Shown here one piece after another: positions 1 to 8,296 of a DNA stretch of 64,000 nucleotides. The stretch spans positions 434,001 through 498,000 of the forward strand of contig JADJBB010000004.1 of NCBI GenBank assembly GCA_016703965.1, in the 5' to 3' direction. The notes beneath the pieces were generated by a model. That model had not been told where the DNA came from, made no database searches, and was given only the letters and a program-made list of their open reading frames with translations. Source of the stretch: Acidobacteriota bacterium (GTDB taxonomy: Bacteria > Acidobacteriota > Blastocatellia > Pyrinomonadales > Pyrinomonadaceae). The stretch's first letter is position 1, and every line of letters begins with the position of its first letter. The position numbers were made by a program, and so were the translations under genes.

Positions 1-2
1 TA

Positions 3-329
3 ATCGCCATTGGCTCCGACCGCATGATGAACGGCGTTCGCGAAGCCCGCCACACAACGCTCAAACCATACCTCAACGAAAACCACACCGCCATCGGCTC
101 CATCAACAGCCCGATGCAGTGCATGATGAAAGAGGTCTGTGCCCAGTGTTTGCAGAGACACGTCAACCCGCACACCGGCGAAGAATTCTTCGTCTTCTCC
201 TGCTTCAACCAAGACCAGCATCTCGATTTCGTCGATTTCAAAAACCTGAACGAGCGCTTGAAAGCTAACAGTATTCAGGAGAAATTGACGAACCTGTGGC
301 TGGATCGAACGCTTGCCAAGGCATCATGA
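3..329 (+). CDS. C-terminal part of an FAD/NAD(P)- and iron-sulfur-binding oxidoreductase (PyrK/GltD-like), 5' truncated
   Basis: The reading frame is open from the window edge, so the start lies upstream. The visible part begins with a nucleotide-binding-type strand (IAIGSDRMM) like the end of a ferredoxin-reductase NAD domain. A cysteine cluster follows: C-x5-C-x2-C within MQCMMKEVCAQC, then a distant FSC cysteine. This resembles the [2Fe-2S] site at the C-terminus of PyrK-type electron-transfer subunits. The tail (NQDQHLDFVDF) resembles fused GltD/PyrK-like flavoproteins. Such proteins pass electrons between NAD(P)H, flavin and an iron-sulfur cluster in the cytoplasm. The exact substrate cannot be told from this fragment. 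The family call is from recognition of the cysteine pattern. Confidence 0.6.
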   Translation: MAIGSDRMMNGVREARHTTLKPYLNENHTAIGSINSPMQCMMKEVCAQCLQRHVNPHTGEEFFVFSCFNQDQHLDFVDFKNLNERLKANSIQEKLTNLWLDRTLAKAS

Positions 330-393
330 CATCAAGGATGTTGATGCTTTGATGTTGTCAATGTTAGGTAGATTTTGTTATCATCTTCGCGTT

Positions 394-642
394 ATGAGAA
401 CAACATTGACAATAGACGATGACGTGGCATTTGGTCTAAAAAAGATCCAGGAAAGTGACCCGTCGAGGCCCTTTAAGCAGATCGTAAATGAGGCTCTTCG
501 TCGTGGATTGAATAGCTCCAACGATAAGGCTAAAAGAAAGCCCTTCAAAATCAAGCCGTTTAATCTGGGTCTCCGAGAGGGATTAAGCTACGACAATGTA
601 GAGGAATTGCTTGACATTGCCGAAGGGCCGAACCGCCGATGA
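394..642 (+). CDS. VapB-like antitoxin
   Basis: This 82-residue protein starts MRTTLTIDDDVAFGLKKIQE, a ribbon-helix-helix-like N-terminus typical of antitoxins paired with PIN toxins. The ATG at 394 is chosen because the motif begins there; the longer in-frame extension from 313 overlaps the preceding gene and looks unlike protein. The C-terminal half is basic and should wrap the toxin. The gene overlaps the next by 4 nt (ATGA), so the two are translationally coupled, as is usual for antitoxin-first operons. The expected role is neutralising the downstream RNase and repressing the shared promoter. No operator was identified. Confidence 0.8.
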   Translation: MRTTLTIDDDVAFGLKKIQESDPSRPFKQIVNEALRRGLNSSNDKAKRKPFKIKPFNLGLREGLSYDNVEELLDIAEGPNRR

Positions 643-1067
643 TCCTGCCAGACGTAAACTTGCTCCTCTATGCGTATGACCGTGGCAGTAAATTCCACAC
701 GGCGGCGGTCCTATGGCTTGAAAAGACGCTTTTGGAAGACGAGGTTTTCTTTTCATGGCACACGATCACAGGGTTCTTACGCATTGTGACGAATCCGCGC
801 ATCCTGACCAACCCGGCGACGCTCGATGCAGCTATAAGCATCGTCGATTCGTGGCTCACATTAGAAAATACCCATCTTGTCTTTCTGGAAAAAAAGAACT
901 GGCCGCTTTTCTCAAAGATACTCCTCGATGCCCAAGCCAACGGCAATCTGGTAATGGATGCTCACCTCGCCGCAATGGCCGCCGCCTGCGGGGCAACGCT
1001 TGCCAGTACTGACCGAGATTTCACTAGATTTTCGGGGATTCAGTTTGTCGATCCAATCAAGTCTTAG
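639..1067 (+). CDS. VapC-like PIN-domain ribonuclease toxin
   Basis: This 142-residue protein has PIN-domain features. The N-terminus reads MILPDVNLLLYAYD with the first catalytic Asp (D5). A central Glu-rich helix follows, then VMDAHLAAMA with the third acidic residue, and TDRDF with the last acidic cluster. PIN toxins bind Mg2+ or Mn2+ through these carboxylates and cleave RNA, often a tRNA or an rRNA loop. The start overlaps the stop of the antitoxin gene by 4 nt. The length is normal for the family and all key acidic residues are present, so it should be active. Its RNA target cannot be predicted. Confidence 0.85.
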   Translation: MILPDVNLLLYAYDRGSKFHTAAVLWLEKTLLEDEVFFSWHTITGFLRIVTNPRILTNPATLDAAISIVDSWLTLENTHLVFLEKKNWPLFSKILLDAQANGNLVMDAHLAAMAAACGATLASTDRDFTRFSGIQFVDPIKS

Positions 1068-1344
1068 GCACAGGCTGATTGACCGAGATGAGCATATAGC
1101 AATTGAAGGTGAACAGATAGCCCGGGCGCGATTGAACGAAACAGCCGCACCGTAGTTGACCGGGTTCTGAAGGGAGCAGATGCAAGCAATGACGCGAGGA
1201 GCAACCGCGTTAGGACGCCGAATTAAATTTGATTTGGTCGTTGCTTAGCAGATTGGCCTTCTTTAAAACCTCATCAGGATCTTGAAGGCGAATTGTATTG
1301 GGGATTTAAGTAGTCTAAATTAAGAACGTCCCTAATGACTGCAG

Positions 1345-1830
1345 CTACTCGTCGCGTTTCGTCATAGGCTGAGCAGTAATTTCAGATTTCAATTCAATGC
1401 TCGTCGCATGTATAGCCGCTTTTGGCACCCAACATCCACGAGTGGCATTAGGATCAAAACGGCCAGTAACTAGAATTCTGGCACTGTGTGTTTCACGTTT
1501 TGACTCTGCAAACAGCATCTCGATGTCGGGTGAAAACTCATATCCCTCTGCTCGCCAAACGCCAGCAGCGGCAATGTCATCCATCCTACAAGTTTCGTCC
1601 CTTATAAAGACCGCCCCATAGCTATACGCCTCCGCTTCAACACGAATTGTGCGAAATGCGTAGAAATATGGATTTTTCGTAAGCTGACAGAGCGAAACTG
1701 TGGGTGGCGATATCTCATACCAAAGCAACGTACCGACCACGCCCAAGGCGAACGACAGTAGCGGCATAACAGCCATCGCGACGAATACGGTGCATCTGAG
1801 GATCAAGTTTTTTAATTTTGACAGGTGCAT
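1345..1830 (-). CDS. Hypothetical membrane-anchored protein
   Basis: I do not recognise this 161-residue protein. It has one strong hydrophobic segment near the N-terminus (about residues 13-38) and then a soluble region with four cysteines (near SLCQL, ETCRM and RGCWV), which could form disulfides outside the membrane. The basic residues before the hydrophobic segment suggest the C-terminus faces outside. It is not clearly in an operon; the next minus-strand gene begins 73 nt upstream. The ATG is the only good start before the hydrophobic stretch. Confidence 0.55.
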   Translation of the reverse strand: MHLSKLKNLILRCTVFVAMAVMPLLSFALGVVGTLLWYEISPPTVSLCQLTKNPYFYAFRTIRVEAEAYSYGAVFIRDETCRMDDIAAAGVWRAEGYEFSPDIEMLFAESKRETHSARILVTGRFDPNATRGCWVPKAAIHATSIELKSEITAQPMTKRDE

Positions 1831-1903
1831 CAGTAACCGAATCTTAACACGAAATCATCGTTGCGGATCAAACTTTAAAATTGGCGAAATCCTCCGAAGC
1901 GAA

Positions 1904-2191
1904 TCATACCTTTGTCGGCGATGCACTAAGCTCAACACCTAGAGCTCGAAGCAGTTTAATTACCGTTTCATAACGCGGCTTTGCTCCGGGCGTCAGTGCC
2001 TTATAGAGACTCTCTCGACCAAGTCCAGCGTCTTTCGCAAGTTTGCTCATTCCCCGAGCCTTAGCTACGTCTGAGATCGCCATTAGAAAGACATCGGGAT
2101 TTGGGTCTTCGAGTGCGGCGTTTAGGTATTCGGCGATCACCTCGTCATTATCGAGATAATCGGCAGCTTCAAATGGTTTTATCGCGTTCAC
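1904..2191 (-). CDS. HigA-type addiction-module antidote protein, no partner toxin seen
   Basis: This 95-residue protein resembles the 'probable addiction module antidote' family found downstream of HigB/RelE-like toxins. The N-terminus reads DYLDNDEVIAEYLNAAL. A helix-turn-helix follows, with the characteristic AGLGRESLYKAL recognition helix and a C-terminal VIKLLRALGVEL. The family binds DNA and neutralises a short RelE-fold RNase encoded just before it. Here the gene before it on the same strand is an unrelated 141-residue protein, and no RelE-like frame lies nearby. It may be an orphan regulator, or its toxin may have been lost. The family call is solid; the function is inferred. Confidence 0.8.
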   Translation of the reverse strand: MNAIKPFEAADYLDNDEVIAEYLNAALEDPNPDVFLMAISDVAKARGMSKLAKDAGLGRESLYKALTPGAKPRYETVIKLLRALGVELSASPTKV

Positions 2192-2268
2192 TTTGATTTA
2201 CAAACTCCGTCTATTCAGAGAAAGTGTATCCGCATAGATAGAACTGAGCAAAAGGCGCCAGGAATCTA

Positions 2269-2694
2269 TCAGAAATTCGACCGCCACGACTGCTTTATTT
2301 TCAACACCATAACGACTCCTTTAGCAGGTGCTCGGCGGTTTAGCGACATGCAAAAGACGTGTCCGGTTACAGCGTGGAGATTGGCATGGATAGGCTTACT
2401 ATCTCCATTAACGGTGGCTGTGAGTCGAATAAGCGGAGCTTCCTCAACAGACATCTCGAGCAGCGGAAGGCCCTCCCTATCAACCTTTCCCCCTTTTATT
2501 CGATAAAAATTAAGCGAACGACCATCAACTTCACGCTGAACGAGGTTATATGAGTCGAACTGGCTTTCAACAATCGAACGCAATGATGGCGGAAGAGAAT
2601 TAACCGCATGTTGGAGTAAATCAAACTCAACATCTGTGAGTTTGGTGCCTCCGCGCGTCCATCGCTCAAAAAAATTGCCAAAATTTCGTTTCAT
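2269..2694 (-). CDS. Hypothetical protein, translationally coupled to asparaginase
   Basis: I do not recognise this 141-residue protein. It appears soluble, with no signal peptide or membrane segment, and begins with a basic/aromatic stretch (MKRNFGNFFERW). Its ATG overlaps the stop codon of the asparaginase gene by 4 nt (ATGA), so it is probably translated by re-initiation after that gene. It lies between asparaginase and the orphan HigA-type gene. It does not resemble a RelE toxin. Confidence 0.55.
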   Translation of the reverse strand: MKRNFGNFFERWTRGGTKLTDVEFDLLQHAVNSLPPSLRSIVESQFDSYNLVQREVDGRSLNFYRIKGGKVDREGLPLLEMSVEEAPLIRLTATVNGDSKPIHANLHAVTGHVFCMSLNRRAPAKGVVMVLKIKQSWRSNF

Positions 2695-3722
2695 TCCGTC
2701 GCTGAGTATTTCGGCAAAGATAATCGAGGCTCTACTCGCCCCACAATATCACCCCTACGATTCTTTATCGGCATCGGGGAAAGATCTGGAAGAGCAGTGT
2801 CGACCAAAATATCGAGCTGTTTCAGGATATCGACCGCGATCACGGGACGACCGCGATGATCGTCGCCGTCTTCGACTTTCAGAGCGATGCCGAGGCCGCG
2901 GGGGTATTTGTCGGACGGGAGGACGCCGCAGAGCCAGACGCCGTCGGCTCCTACTTTGGAGATGATCTTGCCGGGGGCGGCTTTCATCAGCATTGTGTCG
3001 AGGCGGTCTGTGCCGCCGATGAGTTCGGGGTGCCGCATCATGGCGTGGATGATGCGTGAGGTGGCTTCTTGTACAGCCGGATGGAAGTTGAGCGGAAAGA
3101 CCAGGTTTACAAAGCTTTTCGCCATAGCGGCAACCGATACGGCGAAGTTTGGAACGCAGCACCCATCAATGCCCTGGCCAATCTCGGTTTCCGCTATCCC
3201 CGTGAAGTCGGAAACGCAGCGTAAAATGCGTTTTTGGATACGGCTCTCTGAGAGTTCGTAGGTCGCGATGTCTGCATCGATGTGTTTCGCAAGTGCCAGC
3301 ATCGCGGCGTGTTTGCCGCTGCAGTTATTGTGAAGCTGCGTCGGCGTTTCGACTTCGCGGATCATGCGTTCGGCTTCTGTGGCGTAGAAAGGAGCGTGGG
3401 CTCCGCAGTGAAGGTCGCTTTCAGCCATGCCGATCCGATCGAGCATTCGCGCAACGCGTTCGACATGCATCTTCTCGCCTGAGTGAGAGGCGATAGACAT
3501 TGCGATCTCGTCCTCGGTAAACCCAAAAGCATCCGCCGCGCCACTCGTGATAAATGGCAGAGCCTGAAACGGCTTCGCTGCCGAGCGAAAGTAGGTGACG
3601 GTCGACGGATCTCCAACTGAGGCGACTGCGTTCCCTTCGCCGTCAACGACAAAGATATGTCCGCGATGGATCGACTCGACCGTTTCGCCGCGAATAACTT
3701 GGGCTAGGATTTCAGATTGCAT
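2691..3722 (-). CDS. L-asparaginase, thermolabile asparaginase II family
   Basis: This protein belongs to the Asparaginase_II family, which hydrolyses L-asparagine to aspartate and ammonia and differs from the EcAII type. Recognisable segments are the N-terminal VESIHRGHIFVVDGEG, the conserved RSAAKPFQALP, MSIASHSGE, LHNNCSGKHAAMLA and IGQGIDGCCVPNF. The ATG at 3722 is chosen because the family starts at this point. A longer frame from 3785 would add 21 residues that are encoded by an inverted-repeat arm. The mature length (343 residues) is normal. No signal peptide is seen, so it is probably cytoplasmic. Its end overlaps the next gene by 4 nt. Confidence 0.88.
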   Translation of the reverse strand: MQSEILAQVIRGETVESIHRGHIFVVDGEGNAVASVGDPSTVTYFRSAAKPFQALPFITSGAADAFGFTEDEIAMSIASHSGEKMHVERVARMLDRIGMAESDLHCGAHAPFYATEAERMIREVETPTQLHNNCSGKHAAMLALAKHIDADIATYELSESRIQKRILRCVSDFTGIAETEIGQGIDGCCVPNFAVSVAAMAKSFVNLVFPLNFHPAVQEATSRIIHAMMRHPELIGGTDRLDTMLMKAAPGKIISKVGADGVWLCGVLPSDKYPRGLGIALKVEDGDDHRGRPVIAVDILKQLDILVDTALPDLSPMPIKNRRGDIVGRVEPRLSLPKYSATE

Positions 3723-3728
3723 AAAACT

Positions 3729-3864
3729 GTCAGAACTGGGAACGATAGTGACTGGATTCCCGGCTATCAGAACTAAATCCGGCATTATTTGTAAGAAGCT
3801 TCGTTACCGCAATCGGCAATTCATAGCGGTAAAAAAACCAGTCACTATCGTTCCCGGTTCTGAC
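3729..3864. repeat. 27-bp inverted repeat pair between recN and asparaginase
   Basis: Two 27-nt arms at 3729-3755 and 3838-3864 are inverted copies with one mismatch. Each reads GTCAGAAC, then C or T, then GGGAACGATAGTGACTGG on its own strand. The spacer is 82 nt. The outer arm lies inside the recN coding region and supplies its last codons and its TAG stop. The inner arm lies just upstream of the asparaginase ATG. The length and near-perfect match suggest a small mobile palindromic element rather than a terminator, as there is no T-tract. Confidence 0.75.
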
Positions 3865-5545
3865 CCGCAACAGCCAGCATTGACCTCGCATTCTCGCGTG
3901 CGGCTTCGGTTATCTCGGAACCAGCTAGCATGCGGGCGATCTCTTCGACCTGTTCGGCTTCGGAAAGCTCGCGTGCATTTACGAGTGTGCGGCCGCCGGT
4001 AATTTGCTTCTCGACGGTAAAATGACGGTCCGCAAGTGATGCTATCTGCGGTTGGTGCGTCACGCAGAGGACTTGTTGGGTCGCCGAGAGATCTTTCAGC
4101 TTTCGCCCAACTGCCTCGGCCACGCGGCCGCCGATGCCGACGTCGACTTCGTCAAAAACCGCGGTTTTTTGCGGCCCACTCGCTTTCATGGTTGTTTTGA
4201 TTATTAGCATCAACCGCGACGCTTCGCCGCCGGACGCAACCTTTGCAAGCGGCTTTGGCGATTCGCCAGGATTGGCTGAAAAGTAGAATTCAACGCGGTC
4301 GAATCCGTTCGGCGTGAACGCGGAGTAATCGCTGTCCATCGCCTCGATGCGGACCTCAAAACGTGCTTTCTCAAGGGCAACGGCCTGCAGATTCAACTCA
4401 ACCTGCTTTTCAAACTTCACCGCGGCTGCCTTTCGCTTGTCATGCAGCTCTTGTGCGGCTTTTACATAAGCGACGCGAAGCTCATCTAGCTGTCTCTTTA
4501 ACTCTTCCTCACGAAACTCCGCCGTCTCTATGTTCTGCAGACGCTCGTCCGAAACGCGAAGATGTTCGAGAACAGCCTCGACCGAATCGCCGTATTTACG
4601 CTTAAGACGTAATATCTCGGCGAGTCGATTCTCTATCTCGTTCAGGCGTTCCGGTGAGAATTCGAGATGGTGGCGAAAGTCGCGGACGGCAAAAGCGAGG
4701 TCTTCGACCACCGCACGGGCCGAAGCGATACCCTCAGCGTATTCGGCAAATTGCGACTCATAATCTGAAAGCTCTGCGACCTTTCGCTGTGCTTTTTCGA
4801 GGGTTACGGCGGTTGATTCGGCGTTGTCGTAGAGCAGAGCGAACGCATCGCTGCTCAGCGACGTGAGTTTTTCGACGTTACTCAACCGACGCTTTTCTTC
4901 TTCGAGCACCGTTTCTTCGTCCGGCTGTAAATTCGCTGCCTGGATCTCGGAGACCTGAAATCGGAGGATGTCGAGCAGTTGGAGCTTTTCGGCAGTATCT
5001 CTTTCGAGCGAAGAAAGTTGTGCGCGAACCGCCGACCATTTTTGAAACGCCGCGGCGACCTTTTCCTTTGCCGCATCGACACCGGCGAATTCGTCGAGCA
5101 TCTCGATATGAGATTCGACGTCGTAGAGCCCGGCCTGCTCGCCCTGCCCGTGAATATCCACGAGGTGCGAGCCGACGCGTTTTAAATAGCCCTGAGTAAC
5201 GAGCTGGCCGTTTATGAAGACGCGGTTCTTCCCAGCGGCTGAGAGTTCGCGGCGGACGATGATGTCGGTGTCGGCACCAGGTTCGATCTCGATGCCGCTT
5301 TCGTCGAAGATCGATCGCAGTTCCTGGTCGACGGTAATGGCGAATAAGCCTTCGATCGTCGCGAACGGCGAGCCTTCCTTGATCAGGTCGTTCGAAACCC
5401 GTTCGCCCGTCAGGGCCCCCAGGCTGTCGACAATGATCGATTTGCCCGAGCCGGTTTCGCCGGTCAAAAGGTTCAGTCCGTCGCCAAACTCGATGGCAAG
5501 TTCGTCGATCAAGGCGATGTTTTTGATCTTTAGCAGCGTCAGCAC
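3845..5545 (-). CDS. recN: DNA repair protein RecN
   Basis: RecN is an SMC-like ATPase that works in recombinational repair of double-strand breaks. This 566-residue protein has the expected layout. It begins MLTLLKIKNIALIDEL, with the Walker A motif GETGSGKS near residue 31. A long coiled coil occupies roughly residues 150-380. The ABC signature region (KVASGGEASRLML) comes at about 440, Walker B (TAVFDEVDVGIGG) just after, and the H-loop (CVTHQPQIAS) last. Length is normal. The final residues (GQNRER and the stop) are encoded by one arm of an inverted repeat, so the native C-terminus may have been replaced. Confidence 0.95.
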   Translation of the reverse strand: MLTLLKIKNIALIDELAIEFGDGLNLLTGETGSGKSIIVDSLGALTGERVSNDLIKEGSPFATIEGLFAITVDQELRSIFDESGIEIEPGADTDIIVRRELSAAGKNRVFINGQLVTQGYLKRVGSHLVDIHGQGEQAGLYDVESHIEMLDEFAGVDAAKEKVAAAFQKWSAVRAQLSSLERDTAEKLQLLDILRFQVSEIQAANLQPDEETVLEEEKRRLSNVEKLTSLSSDAFALLYDNAESTAVTLEKAQRKVAELSDYESQFAEYAEGIASARAVVEDLAFAVRDFRHHLEFSPERLNEIENRLAEILRLKRKYGDSVEAVLEHLRVSDERLQNIETAEFREEELKRQLDELRVAYVKAAQELHDKRKAAAVKFEKQVELNLQAVALEKARFEVRIEAMDSDYSAFTPNGFDRVEFYFSANPGESPKPLAKVASGGEASRLMLIIKTTMKASGPQKTAVFDEVDVGIGGRVAEAVGRKLKDLSATQQVLCVTHQPQIASLADRHFTVEKQITGGRTLVNARELSEAEQVEEIARMLAGSEITEAARENARSMLAVAGQNRER

Positions 5546-5698
5546 GTGCCTTTCAGTTTACTAGATTCTTATGAGAAATCTCGCCTTGAACCTCAAGTTC
5601 TCAGCGAAGTAGCCTAATAGCTGGTTGATCTGGGCATCGAGCTCTTATAAATCTGCCCTCGTTTCGCACGCTCACGCAGGCGGTTCTGACCCCTTCAT

Positions 5699-7051
5699 CT
5701 ACCTTCGGGGAACGAGTTTTTCGCCCTTGATCCATTTGCCGCCTGAGAAGATCGCATCGGGTTGAAACTGTTTTTCCAGATCGGCCGCGGCCCAATCAAC
5801 GGTTCGACCTTTCTTATAAAAGAAAAACTCAGCCAGCTCGCCCGGCTTTGTCTGGCCAAAACGCTGAACAACGTTAAATTCGCCCGCGTCGTATTCCTCG
5901 AGCCCGCGCACTCCTGCTAGATCTCCGACACTTCGTATTCTCACGGGTGCCGCAAAACTTGCGCGGCGACGTTCTGTTACGGCAGAAATGTCCGCCGTAT
6001 CGATCTTAAATGCCGGCGTGGAAACCGCCGTAACGGGAATGGCTGAGGGTGGTACAACGCTAACGATGTTGGCTCGTCGAAACACGAAATTCACCAGTCC
6101 GCCTGAGCCGTTTTCCGGCAAATTGATGTAGATATTCGGATCCTGGGTGCGTTCACTGCCGGTCGCAATCGACTGTAAGGCGGTTATAAACGCGATGAAG
6201 TTCATCTTTACCAGATACGATTCGTCTTTGCCGTAAAGAGCTCCGGTCTCGATCAGGATCGTCGGCGTGCCCCAGGCTGAGAAATTGTCACCAAACGCGG
6301 TTGGTGTCCATTCGTCACTGTAGCGGGCAATGTGCCCCGGAATGAATTTTTGCAAAGCGGTGACCATGGCGGATGCGATCCGCTGATTGCGTTCATGGCC
6401 GAAGCTTGTTGTCTTCGCTTCATCTCCATAAACAACGAGGAACGAAATCGACGCCTGACTCGGGGCTCGTCCGACCGTGGTCAACGCCTGCTGATTGTGC
6501 AGGTTAAAACCGATCTCGGGGTTCCAGTCGTCACGCAGCTGTTTCAACAGCCGGGCTTCGGGCGTTTTTAGATCAAGGGCGTCACGGTTGATATCAATTC
6601 CCTGCAGATTGCGACGCTGGTACATTTCCTGGCCGTCCGGATTAAGCATCGGCACGCCTCGGATGGTCATCGTTTCTGATATCTTCTTGACCCAATCTTT
6701 ATCGCGATGCTTCTGGAGATACGCGAACATATCGATCAGGGCCGAGGTCGCGGTCGGCTCGTCACCGTGCATTTGCGACCACATAAAGACCTTTAGAGGG
6801 CCTTTTCCCCATTCGACCTGGTAGATCTCGCGGCTGGCGTTGGACATACCGACCTGATCGACCTTTAGCCCGATCTTTTTAAGATGTTCGAGGTACTTTT
6901 TAAGATCCGCGTGCCTAACGTCAGACGGGGCGAGGGTCGAGATATGGTGTACATCCCAATCCGACGCAAGCTTTTCGGCGGTTTGCGAATAAGCGTTCAT
7001 TAGAGACACCATCGTCATTAGGAGGACCAAAACAGATTGCCGCATATTCAT
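5699..7051 (-). CDS. Secreted M14-family zinc carboxypeptidase
   Basis: This 450-residue protein has a signal peptide (MNMRQSVLVLLMTMVSLMNAYS) and a peptidase M14 domain. Zinc ligands fit the H-x2-E pattern in SQMHGDEPTAT, with the third ligand in FNLHNQ. The catalytic Glu fits the ILIETG segment near residue 270. NPDGQEMYQRRNLQGIDINRD is the typical substrate-binding stretch (NPDG and INRD). M14 enzymes cleave C-terminal residues from peptides, or act on cell-wall peptides. The last 150 residues are an extra domain I do not recognise. The gene stands alone, between recN and a glycosyltransferase. Confidence 0.88.
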   Translation of the reverse strand: MNMRQSVLVLLMTMVSLMNAYSQTAEKLASDWDVHHISTLAPSDVRHADLKKYLEHLKKIGLKVDQVGMSNASREIYQVEWGKGPLKVFMWSQMHGDEPTATSALIDMFAYLQKHRDKDWVKKISETMTIRGVPMLNPDGQEMYQRRNLQGIDINRDALDLKTPEARLLKQLRDDWNPEIGFNLHNQQALTTVGRAPSQASISFLVVYGDEAKTTSFGHERNQRIASAMVTALQKFIPGHIARYSDEWTPTAFGDNFSAWGTPTILIETGALYGKDESYLVKMNFIAFITALQSIATGSERTQDPNIYINLPENGSGGLVNFVFRRANIVSVVPPSAIPVTAVSTPAFKIDTADISAVTERRRASFAAPVRIRSVGDLAGVRGLEEYDAGEFNVVQRFGQTKPGELAEFFFYKKGRTVDWAAADLEKQFQPDAIFSGGKWIKGEKLVPRR

Positions 7052-7110
7052 AAGATAAACCGAATACTGGGTTTACATCAAGTAAAAGCGGAAATACGCA
7101 CCGCCGCGGA

Positions 7111-8211
7111 TCACCCGTTTAGGATCTCTTCGTAGAGTGCGACCGTCGCATCGATCATCGTGGTCAATCCGTAATTTTTTCGGGCATGCAGTTTTTGTTT
7201 TTCGCCTAGAACGCGGCGTTCATTTTCATGTTGGATGAACCATGTGATCTTTCCGGCAAGAGCTATTGGATCCTTGATGGGCACAATTGCGTTCCGGTCG
7301 GTGATCAGCTGCTTCGCTCCGTCTGTTGCCGTGGCGATAACCGGCGTCCCCGCTGCCATAGCGTCGAGGATCGCTAGCCCAAAACTCTCAGAGTGCGAAG
7401 GCGAAACAAACAGGTCGGCAGCTGCCATCAAGGGCGAAATATCGTCGAGCCAATCAAGCCACGTAAAGCTCTCATCATGGCCCAAAACCCTGACCAATCG
7501 CCGCAGCTCTCGTCGAAAACGCTTGTCGATCGAGTTGTCCTTACCCGCGACCACGAATCGAGCGGTCGGGATCTGCTTCAGCACCTCGTTTGCAGCAAGA
7601 ACGAGATCACGCTGGCCTTTTAATAATTTAAGCTCGCCAAGTGTAACGATAAGCGGAGCATGGGTAGGGGTGTCGTGAAAGACCCGAAACTCATTCCCCA
7701 AAGCTCCGTGATCGACGTCCTTATCATCGGCGACGTTGATCCCATTGGGAATTGTGTGAACTTTGTAAGCCGGAAAGATCCTTTCTAGTTGTTCCTGCAC
7801 GGGAGGCGAAACGGCGATCGCCGCATCCACGTTCTTGAGTGCGAACCGGTGGAACGGCTTCATCGGAAACACTACGTGACGGGTCAGGACGAGCTTTACA
7901 CTTTTTACCATGCGAACCGCGACGCTTGCGGCAAGATAGTCGCGCGCCACGTGTGCGTGAACGATCTCAATGCCTTGCTTTTCGATAAACTTACCGATCT
8001 TTTTGGCGCTGAACATTCCAAATGAATTCCGGATCGAAACAAAAAGGAAATTCTCTCGCGGGATAAAATCCAATCGGTCCTGCCATTCATTGCTCGGACG
8101 CAGAGCGACAAAGACCTCGTGGCCGCGCTCCACGAGTTCGCGGCACAGATCGACAAAATGCCGCTCGCCGCCGCCGAATGTATTTGCCGATGAGACCTGA
8201 AGTATCCGCAT
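7111..8211 (-). CDS. Family-4 glycosyltransferase
   Basis: This 366-residue protein has the two-Rossmann GT-B fold of glycosyltransferase family 4. The N-terminal domain starts MRILQVSSANTFGGGERHF, with the glycine-rich loop that contacts the acceptor. The C-terminal domain carries VTLGELKLLKGQRDLV, and then the donor-binding ESFGLAILDAMAAGTPV motif with its conserved E and D about 8 residues apart. Such enzymes transfer a sugar from a nucleotide-sugar to lipid or polysaccharide acceptors at the inner face of the membrane. The substrate is unknown; no polysaccharide genes adjoin it. Confidence 0.88.
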   Translation of the reverse strand: MRILQVSSANTFGGGERHFVDLCRELVERGHEVFVALRPSNEWQDRLDFIPRENFLFVSIRNSFGMFSAKKIGKFIEKQGIEIVHAHVARDYLAASVAVRMVKSVKLVLTRHVVFPMKPFHRFALKNVDAAIAVSPPVQEQLERIFPAYKVHTIPNGINVADDKDVDHGALGNEFRVFHDTPTHAPLIVTLGELKLLKGQRDLVLAANEVLKQIPTARFVVAGKDNSIDKRFRRELRRLVRVLGHDESFTWLDWLDDISPLMAAADLFVSPSHSESFGLAILDAMAAGTPVIATATDGAKQLITDRNAIVPIKDPIALAGKITWFIQHENERRVLGEKQKLHARKNYGLTTMIDATVALYEEILNG

Positions 8212-8241
8212 CCCGCAAGTTTATCGCGAAACCGGTAAAAC

Positions 8242-8273
8242 AAAAAAAGGCCGCCCTTGTTAGGCGACCTTTT
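8242..8273 (-). terminator. Rho-independent terminator after the TonB receptor gene
   Basis: A 10-bp stem (AAAGGCCGCC with GGCGACCTTT, one mismatch) and a 7-nt loop are followed on the minus strand by a run of Ts. It lies 24 nt past the stop of the receptor gene and upstream of the glycosyltransferase, so it separates the two transcription units. Confidence 0.8.
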
Positions 8274-8296
8274 AGTCCAAGTGGATGCGTTAGAAC

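Noticed and set aside
2269..2694. RelE/HigB toxin partner for the antidote gene
   Set aside because: The length and sequence do not resemble HigB/RelE toxins and the gene is coupled to asparaginase instead.
3723..3785. Asparaginase start at 3785 with 21 additional residues
   Set aside because: The extension is encoded mainly by the inverted-repeat arm and does not resemble the family N-terminus; the ATG at 3722 fits better.
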